Shown: one piece after another, positions 61,601 through 64,000 of the stretch | Numbering within the stretch: the stretch's first letter is position 1 | Layout of the letters: each line of letters begins with the position of its first letter | DNA from: Rubripirellula lacrimiformis | Lineage (GTDB): Bacteria > Planctomycetota > Planctomycetia > Pirellulales > Pirellulaceae | NCBI RefSeq assembly: GCF_007741535.1 | Contig: NZ_CP036525.1 | Location: 6,882,001 to 6,946,000 of the forward strand | DNA length: 64,000 nucleotides | Direction: 5' to 3' | Notes under the pieces: generated by a model | Seen by the model: only the letters and a program-made list of their open reading frames with translations | What the model was told of the DNA's origin: nothing | Database searches by the model: none | Made by a program: the position numbers and the translations under genes

Positions 61601-64000
61601 CACGGCCCCCACGGGCAACAGGATATTGTTCACGCCATCGGTTGGATTGTTGACGCTGCCAAATCCAGAATCGTCGGGCCGCGTATCAATCTGCTGCAGC
61701 GCTACCGCATCGATGACAGCGACGCTACCTGCGCGTTCCAACGGCACGTAGCCTCGCGACTGGTCTCGCGTCAGGAACACCCCACGCGGCGCAGGAAAGC
61801 TATTCAAGCTTTCCAGTTTTATCCGTGCGACCTCTTTCGGATCGGGAATCGTCTGCGTGTTCGGACCTCCGAACGGATCCAAATCGCCAATTTCAAATTG
61901 GTTGGTTAGCAACGCGGCCAAGTTATCAAGGACCAACTGAGTGCCTTGGAAAATCTTTGGTCCCGTGATATCGATGGATTCCGTTTGGGTCGTATCGATC
62001 ACGGTGATTTCACCGATGCTTGGCAAGGCCGCAAAAGCGTATCGGTCGCCAAGTCGGCTAATGCCACCGCCTCTTAGAACGACATCGCCACTGATGAATT
62101 CGCGCTCGACGACTTCACCGCCGCGCCGAAGGTTCATTTTTCGCACCAATTGGATCTTCGCGGTCCCCAACAATACGGTGTCAGGAATCGGAATCGTCAG
62201 TTTGGCCGGCCCATCGACACGTCCCTCCAACACACCTTCGCTGCCATTGACGACGGCATCAACGCCACCCAGGACAACGGTGGGCATCGGGAAATTGACA
62301 ACATCCTTTCCACCCACGATGAATCGGACTTCTAAGTCGTCCGACGACGATCCTCGCGCACCAACAATGCCAAACTGGCCTCCACTGACGGTAAAGTGAT
62401 CGCCTTCCAGTTCTAGCATCGGCGTTCCACTTCCGTCCGAACCGATCACCACTTTGGCCGATGTGATATTGGGACGTTGGATGCCAACCGGTTTCGGCGG
62501 CGTCGGTGTAACCAACAATCCGACGTTCGCAATTTCACCTTGAGCAACACGAATTGACTGGTTTTCCGATCCCGTCACCAATCCGGTGCCATCGTACTCG
62601 AGAGCTTGCAGTGTGTAGTCGCGATTGGAAACCACCGGAACTAAGAAGTCACCGAACAAACCCGGAATAACGTTGTAAGTCTTCCCATGTGAATCGGTGA
62701 CACGTGTTCTCGCTCGCTCCGCCATTTGGCCCAGTGCAAACGAAAGCGTCGCGAGGTTGGGAGATGCTGTGACCATCAGTCCCTCAACAGCCGGCCGAAT
62801 GAATACACCTCGATCGTCGGCCATCCTTGCTCCTTCGTAGCCAGCCGACGCGGTTCGTATTTGGCCATCAACTCCAACGACCATATGGTCAAGCAATACC
62901 CATTCGGCTGTTAACTCGCCGTCGGTCCCCAGAACGTCCATCAACTGGAAGAGGTATTCATCCGATCCCGCTGGCAACCCGCTCGTATTGGGCACTGAGA
63001 TCGCCAACGGAATGTCGGCTGGCTTGCCTTGGGTATCTAGCCAGAATGAAGACGACAAGTTAAAGCCGTCGGGCAACCCAACAGGTAACGCGCCGGTAAA
63101 GGCATTGATCGCGACCTCGGTGCCTTCGGGCAGCGCACCCGCGGGAACGGACAACACCATACCTTCGGCATTCGTTACGGCCGCACCATTTGCATCCACC
63201 GAATCCGTGCCCATCACTGGTGGACGTACCGTGATTGGTACTCGTGAAATCCGGCCACCGTTCACGACCGTTACAAAGGTGGATCCTGCCGCAACCGGTG
63301 TCAGCAATCCCTCTGCATCGATCGATACCGTTGTCGGGTCATTGGAGATGTACGTCGAACCAGATGAAGATGCCGTGATGTCCAAAATCTCCGTCGCTTC
63401 ACCAGGCGTTCGCACAGTGAACTGGCGTGTTTGATTTAGATCGACCAGATACGACGTAGGGAAGAACTCGACTTCGCGATTGTCATTTGTGTCGACCGAC
63501 ACGACCATCGCGGCAGTCAATCCATGTAGGGTCGCAGTGATGACCGCATGTCCGGGCGATTGAGCGAGGATTTGCCCTCGGTCCGTCACTAACGCTACGT
63601 CGGGGTTTTGCGACACGTAAATTGGATCACCAAAGTCCGCAGGCAACACTCGGGCGTCTGCCAGTGTGAAGGTGGTTTGCACTTGTCCCGTTTGACCGAC
63701 GGGCAGCGAAAGCGATGTCACAACCAGGTCTACCTGAATTGGGTCCGCTGAAAGCACATCGATCGATATCGAATCGCCCGCAGAAGATAGCAGGCCGTCG
63801 TCAAGCACGTAGTCGACGCTGATGTTTTCAGTCGCGCCATCAAGACGATAAAGACCACCACCGAGCGGTATCAGTACTGATGATCCGGCTTGAACAGATC
63901 GAACGAAGAATGGATCAGATTCTGGATCGATCGCACCGTTGGCCGGCGAAACAATGATCGGGTCGCCAGCAAAGGCGATGATCGAATCAGCGGTGGTGAC
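49661..64000 (-). CDS. giant RHS/YD-repeat protein with metalloprotease and dockerin modules (5' end outside window)
   Basis: One open frame of more than 4,700 codons, still open at the right edge, so the N-terminus is missing. Going from N to C along the protein: cadherin/Ig-like sequence (63.9-63.3 kb, with ITASSSGSTYISND), an IPT-like part near 62.4 kb, a beta-propeller-like region (61.9-60.5 kb; RRLFVSDRIRPNIYVVD), then about 2,000 residues of YD repeats (59.7-53.8 kb; YDALNRQI, YEYDSMGNLT) closed by an RHS core, GRFLTPDPTGLSGLDENLYR (53.7 kb). An unrecognised region follows to about 51.5 kb, then HEIGHVLGF (51,086-51,112), a beta-rich region, and four dockerin-like calcium loops (for example DVDDMGTVTARD, DVTGDGQISALD). 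Probably secreted and surface-associated; no partner gene for toxin immunity is next to it. Confidence 0.9.
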   Translation of the reverse strand, partial: VTTADSIIAFAGDPIIVSPANGAIDPESDPFFVRSVQAGSSVLIPLGGGLYRLDGATENISVDYVLDDGLLSSAGDSISIDVLSADPIQVDLVVTSLSLPVGQTGQVQTTFTLADARVLPADFGDPIYVSQNPDVALVTDRGQILAQSPGHAVITATLHGLTAAMVVSVDTNDNREVEFFPTSYLVDLNQTRQFTVRTPGEATEILDITASSSGSTYISNDPTTVSIDAEGLLTPVAAGSTFVTVVNGGRISRVPITVRPPVMGTDSVDANGAAVTNAEGMVLSVPAGALPEGTEVAINAFTGALPVGLPDGFNLSSSFWLDTQGKPADIPLAISVPNTSGLPAGSDEYLFQLMDVLGTDGELTAEWVLLDHMVVGVDGQIRTASAGYEGARMADDRGVFIRPAVEGLMVTASPNLATLSFALGQMAERARTRVTDSHGKTYNVIPGLFGDFLVPVVSNRDYTLQALEYDGTGLVTGSENQSIRVAQGEIANVGLLVTPTPPKPVGIQRPNITSAKVVIGSDGSGTPMLELEGDHFTVSGGQFGIVGARGSSSDDLEVRFIVGGKDVVNFPMPTVVLGGVDAVVNGSEGVLEGRVDGPAKLTIPIPDTVLLGTAKIQLVRKMNLRRGGEVVEREFISGDVVLRGGGISRLGDRYAFAALPSIGEITVIDTTQTESIDITGPKIFQGTQLVLDNLAALLTNQFEIGDLDPFGGPNTQTIPDPKEVARIKLESLNSFPAPRGVFLTRDQSRGYVPLERAGSVAVIDAVALQQIDTRPDDSGFGSVNNPTDGVNNILLPVGAVPFAAVADHQGRRLFVSDRIRPNIYVVDIDIESSTYHQVVRAIQADYADVPIGFRGLTVSSDGKVLLAAAPARTFFEFGNAGNGNVIAFDLESTNSDDVYDEKQMTVVEVASSPLNLTPDTSNSDVIYVTDHLADNEGVSILTRRELPSETGPPRIEYDVETISLLPLGLQDVARGRADQVFGISNAQGLTYVPENEFGFQLNEQGQPELVSPHPPYLIVSGFNRFEPGDPKHDPTFPLGITSHPSVTINTANGVKTRPFPVTAGSNLGLIRLPGRETAQGESPRIVAGTRNVPAAFADNVDYTRNLGGLVLSPYTAARGIFGFSLSEMIRTVEQQTQLDELAQFFNGPSFVDLPADAPQGSPLSLIPIDDIRPGLALAGDFRFFSREIANPDSDQLNPAGEPYSALFFGVPDTSPIGTQHEPGENPFAPIATGAAVRGLAVQRLPAAPAFPEDNEYNQRVNLCETGAANCSRKESIGVSANAELHSGVVHESHGIASYTSGGISRNLVFHYDSLRANPKPILHFEFNDANIDQVNPVILARLTATLDGVEYQADGYEIDNAGVNRGLTGGENFFKLPDGKLDEGFGAALQIDLTTADSGVYEYRFEAGVYDQTTDRRFIGEMGEFRGQLPVVNDREGIFGAGWGLEGHYRIYDLGGAAALVVNGDGNESIRNIVDSTTTPTDRPSGDRSSLFRNANGGYTLGSPDGTLRQFDAKGKMTEVVDLFGNKTTYSYSGDKLQKITDPFEKSFEFTYQGDQVSSIKDPAGRETKFTYDANGGLMKITDADESVRQFKYDTDLLMTEQTHKRATVVAAASAESLTDNFKETFNYTFAGRFESSKRIDGRDLEMEPAQMLGLYKSDETNNPDNVRSKAVELKPIRVRYRDADGTDQFSRVDVFGLYRDTSDNQDGIGETRRSVTVVRDAENRIETELFSDETLSDATATTYEYDSNGELTKVTDPGGQVTEFRYTSVSHPIDSRFNYTFQSKHIAPDGITTDYTFENNGKTRKTILRSTLGDVTKTQVYDDKGRLSTESDGLNREAKFTYGGTLSNLIKIDYPTDADTPATNSTFAHDAAGNIAGQSNTLGHRLGNTYDAMNRLKSDVAPDGTVLRTYNRDAAGNIRSVVDAANGTEEFTYDVLNRQISRTDVADNTLRFTYTYGGLLDTTIDPENRVIQDHDYNSDDELITTIAFGGGKLQYTYLRGNLVSLSDERGFVSTSIFNEKNQERFTTDAEGNKTERTFDDRGRLKTIKDPRGLVTEFGYNDRGQRTTVTSAKGTVAEQVVKYTFDPIGNVTREETTTDDGTRVITRKYDALNREIETKIGVGTSSESVATKKYGLDGRLSQLDHPNGLVQTYAYTDRGQILKVTYTGPDLPNGPLEERFEYDSMGNLTRRIAQDGRITELGRDQTQRVTSMRILDASEKLLMETRYTKYDSQNNLTERIEPNGAITTFQYTPLGQISETKSTFGNQVVALETTTYDKAGNVVTRTGLDGRVTTYEYDKNNRVRLENVGSNTRQPKKTEFEYWPDGKVKSQVLTVTGVSENHSRQTIYDDAGRLDRIIDGTGADAATTRFEYGASGEVKREISPTGITSEYDRDVLGRITKVTIAKGTSDEYSVSYEYNAASMVSAITTANNTGNGVASERTEYDYDSLNRRKAVRVAAGTADERSTQYVYDTSNRLVETRVNAGAGVVLRTTTEFDDYDRIIESVQGAGTPDAVTTASTFVGFELTQVTTSGNGQSDTTRYEYDTAGRTIAEITGANTREQFRLETDYDDLSRPMLTRQITGLGDAAKTVETTIEYDEHSRLDSRTTAGSTEQFGYDEADQLTYRIEPDGRRTEFEFDSLGRMSQVTTAVGSAAPLTHTMMYDAVGNVLQEITPAVTTNYGYNDLNQKISRTVSSDGLSQTETFEFDSLGRPTKIIDTLNNASIYSYTVAGELKTFTDARGNSTTYIHDAAGRVTTVDGPGGFDSNFGYDALSRKTELTDSIDGQQRLFQWSYDPSGRVASVTDPLNLVTTFGYDGQNQLSTVTDPAGYQSSSVFDGSGNLIAESDPNIGAAPQYVLQRTYNDLNQLISTSINGNAVTNDYYDSGLLRETTTHRGATSYTYDDQYRLLTIDRPGPGEITYTYDAKGRLETITDPGDNTTTYVRDGLGRILTATDAAGSVTTLGYDEASGLTDQTFGDGSKIERDYDELGKAQAERWLDASGTLVNTITSSFDQLNVLDVISGVDSTIDYDHDDAGRLIRTTESQPGLPPIETLLTYTLLDQVDTVTRRIGSTTIAAQDYDYNSAGWIEQLSETVGGRTLAKRLTYDVAGRLETVGRLDAGAAVLTTTYQYGASGLLESLVHTDGAGQTVASEAYTRDPDGRLATRTDSSGNVTTFVYDGIGQLVSADHSDPTRSDEFYSYDAAGNRTTSYLSSTHVVTPANRLEADDRYSYAYNDAGLLVVRVDTSDQTRQTYSYDPRQRLTQVQTFDAAGVLRSESRYRYDSLNRRVAKYVDADATDTADGAWTLFVYAGGDDVIAEYTDADGLDSGAAPELSRQYFHGTTSDEVLADTAADGTLQWYLADQTHSTTHLVDGTGNVIERATYDSFGNAVGGPLDGSRYGFTGREYDAETGLYYYRNRYFDTNTGRFLTPDPTGLSGLDENLYRYVHNDPVNAIDPSGLQAASLTRREELDRTLGQSFNLQPTISTQLGDAYLAQSTNKWNAYYDNYGIRAPFVFAADVGIDLLSMGVDTVKELGIGAIDLVGYSVTAQKNAVRSLVNYIPGYDLSITGYQPLGNIVPGLVEMTQLNNQQRDMQGNVLRYITGPGETFFEVVGAGLESVVTAPGNFVLGVLEGDSQRASQGIFDLVTALPPAKVSAFGKTTARSFGRAAVAIRGGESLTTVGKGVAIEIGQEAAKIIDYANTSAYNQVVSVVDKIKYASNVSGAFWRLSTGTNSVRYSNLIQAAMARDGLKFSQRTQRTLHSILAVMEEAGRLHDPRNTITSAGVIGKHWDFAAKQADFDRIAVIGQRIEDFVGRAADFPLTDLIRRGRALTKIRQLSATLAKAGVDDLKSIALLTNLVERHRFSMSGPWRELVEGIEKLDVNRVDDIKTFLNAPFISKELTEGAKEIVQGLNKTGSTLSGLDVGDFVAFVYRGTSGASLEQIAYRANFVEAVFSGDVHTLSKQLLSPNLAFRTLSDLYKSPLSDLSDIDFNIVIRGGGDKFRALHQEGSVLFPGRDQPQSLKGGVAVGQVVKFIQQEGNLSAANQAAYLRIINDTSINPPIEIYYQDAIEFANLKDIDQLRSAQIRKGAVSIARNASGEIEVFANRSLLFEGTFLEKVADEVGGGFRSTLNLGLKGSIANGRSAGQLVADGYVTPRGLWLPDHSSEVVATDDNLIRLTIDETTTLWLDPSLLDLTDTSSWRSQLAVVVNDWELALDRDLPSMDIVLAAADLPNGQLGEASLANISDGQWLLAQIDIDRDAASQGWFVDPSPRVDEEFNQPETTVSGFDLKSFLTHEIGHVLGFSPVYDSFSQLLVTPSSGKPFLAIDGKSYRLDATGNELSIDHFPDAVLASPLQPGVRRNITTVDADIIGQVMNQPQWWTWAEEKHHLGNLIEGVTLGFTPLSTAISTANLPIPSLVELDALADQRDGRWVTLGDISTTDGVATISEDVGMISDLAQTFVVPAGLRSVSFTIGGVSMDVGGGMHPSEAFEAAILLADDTTSVGGEMVGMAGGDAMFNLQADGTVRYAQGGLVSGTTSSGDVIDVNREDIRVTLPVPQSAAGQAVTLYFDLIGFGADDSSITVSGVQMNFDAGWQNPINRFDVDDMGTVTARDALLIINELARKSVHDPVTRDLFAITDDVGPPPFYDVTGDGQISALDALQVINQMGRLSGRIENELPTSWQNPILAADVNDSGDVTAGDALVVLNELSRASVHDRDTGQLVAITDAVRPAPYYDVDGNGLASAQDALRVINAIARRASAEPEANDEALLAWMDGE
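49690..50215 (-). other. dockerin-like calcium-binding loops
   Basis: Four EF-hand-like loops near 50,175, 50,030, 49,915 and 49,780: DVDDMGTVTARD, DVTGDGQISALD, DVNDSGDVTAGD, DVDGNGLASAQD, each followed by a helix such as ALLIINELAR or ALQVINQMGR. They pair as two dockerin type I domains of the planctomycete kind, known to occur at the ends of large secreted proteins. Confidence 0.85.
50850..51480 (-). other. zinc-metalloprotease-like domain in the giant protein
   Basis: HEIGHVLGF at 51,086-51,112 gives the HExxH zinc motif. The third metzincin His is absent at the usual place (sequence continues SPVYDS). A His in SIDHFPDAVL at about 50,965, 49 residues later, is a candidate third ligand, as in leishmanolysin-like enzymes. 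The preceding block, with GQWLLAQIDIDRDAA and GWFVDPSPRVDEEF, looks like the planctomycete matrixin-like module. Confidence 0.7.
53620..59690 (-). other. RHS/YD-repeat shell domain
   Basis: Within the giant gene: dozens of 20-25-residue YD repeats such as EYDSNGELTKV, TYDVLNRQIS and EYDSLNRRKAV, ending in the RHS-associated core (YFDTNTGRFLTPDP, then DPVNAIDPSGL). RHS repeats form a beta-sheet cocoon that encloses a C-terminal cargo in known structures. About 2,000 residues is longer than in most RHS toxins. Confidence 0.9.

Overview
The window looks like chromosomal DNA from a marine planctomycete of the Pirellulaceae (Rhodopirellula-like). This is inferred from gene content: a giant secreted RHS/YD-repeat protein ending in dockerin-type calcium loops, a formylglycine-type sulfatase behind a HEAT-repeat partner, DWG-type Ser/Thr kinases, a VWA protein, an acidic N-terminal extension on NusG, mostly short or no operons, GC-rich DNA, and several families of intergenic palindromic tandem repeats. 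No phage, insertion sequence or CRISPR array was recognised.

Layout. 1-2.1 kb: a YaiI/YqxD (DUF188) protein, a small unknown protein and a PlsC-like acyltransferase. 2.1-6.2 kb: a glgP-malQ glycogen/maltodextrin degradation pair. 6.8-8.3 kb: RtcB-type RNA ligase, followed by an inverted-repeat element and a roughly 760-bp tandem array of palindromic units. 9.8-11.9 kb: a cold-shock protein, a small basic protein that seems to use an ATC start codon, and an RhlE-type DEAD-box helicase. 12.9-17.4 kb, minus strand: the ancient translation cluster tRNA-Thr(TGT), tRNA-Tyr, tRNA-Gly, tRNA-Thr(GGT), tuf, tRNA-Trp, secE, nusG, rplK. It is cut off after rplK, without rplA, rplJ, rplL or rpoBC. 17.8-20 kb: a Ser/Thr kinase and a GSII-type glutamine synthetase. 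20.5-23.1 kb: a HEAT protein and sulfatase translationally coupled and carrying in-frame minisatellites. 23.3-26.8 kb: a Coa1-like membrane protein, a cyclophilin, and an SGNH plus MBOAT O-acetylation pair. 26.9-30.9 kb: hrpB-fetA-fetB overlapping on the minus strand. 31-34 kb: a VWA/tetratricopeptide-like protein and a membrane protein.

34.5-38.4 kb holds pstSCAB phosphate uptake (no phoU or phoBR), convergent with an endonuclease/exonuclease/phosphatase-family protein. 39.9-41.8 kb is a tandem array of seven full and one partial copies of a 270-bp palindromic unit. 41.9-45.9 kb contains a GNAT-like protein, a DUF368 protein (candidate undecaprenyl-phosphate translocase) divergent from UppP, and lexA. 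45.9-47.8 kb is an SGNH/TPR-like protein; 48.3-49.6 kb is a diaminopimelate decarboxylase-like lysA.

The last 14.3 kb is one minus-strand open reading frame of more than 4,700 codons that runs off the right edge: Ig-like and beta-propeller modules, about 2,000 residues of RHS/YD repeats with an RHS core, an unrecognised region, a zinc-metalloprotease motif and four dockerin-like calcium loops. It is the most unusual object in the window. All family names are from motif recognition by eye; no database search was run.
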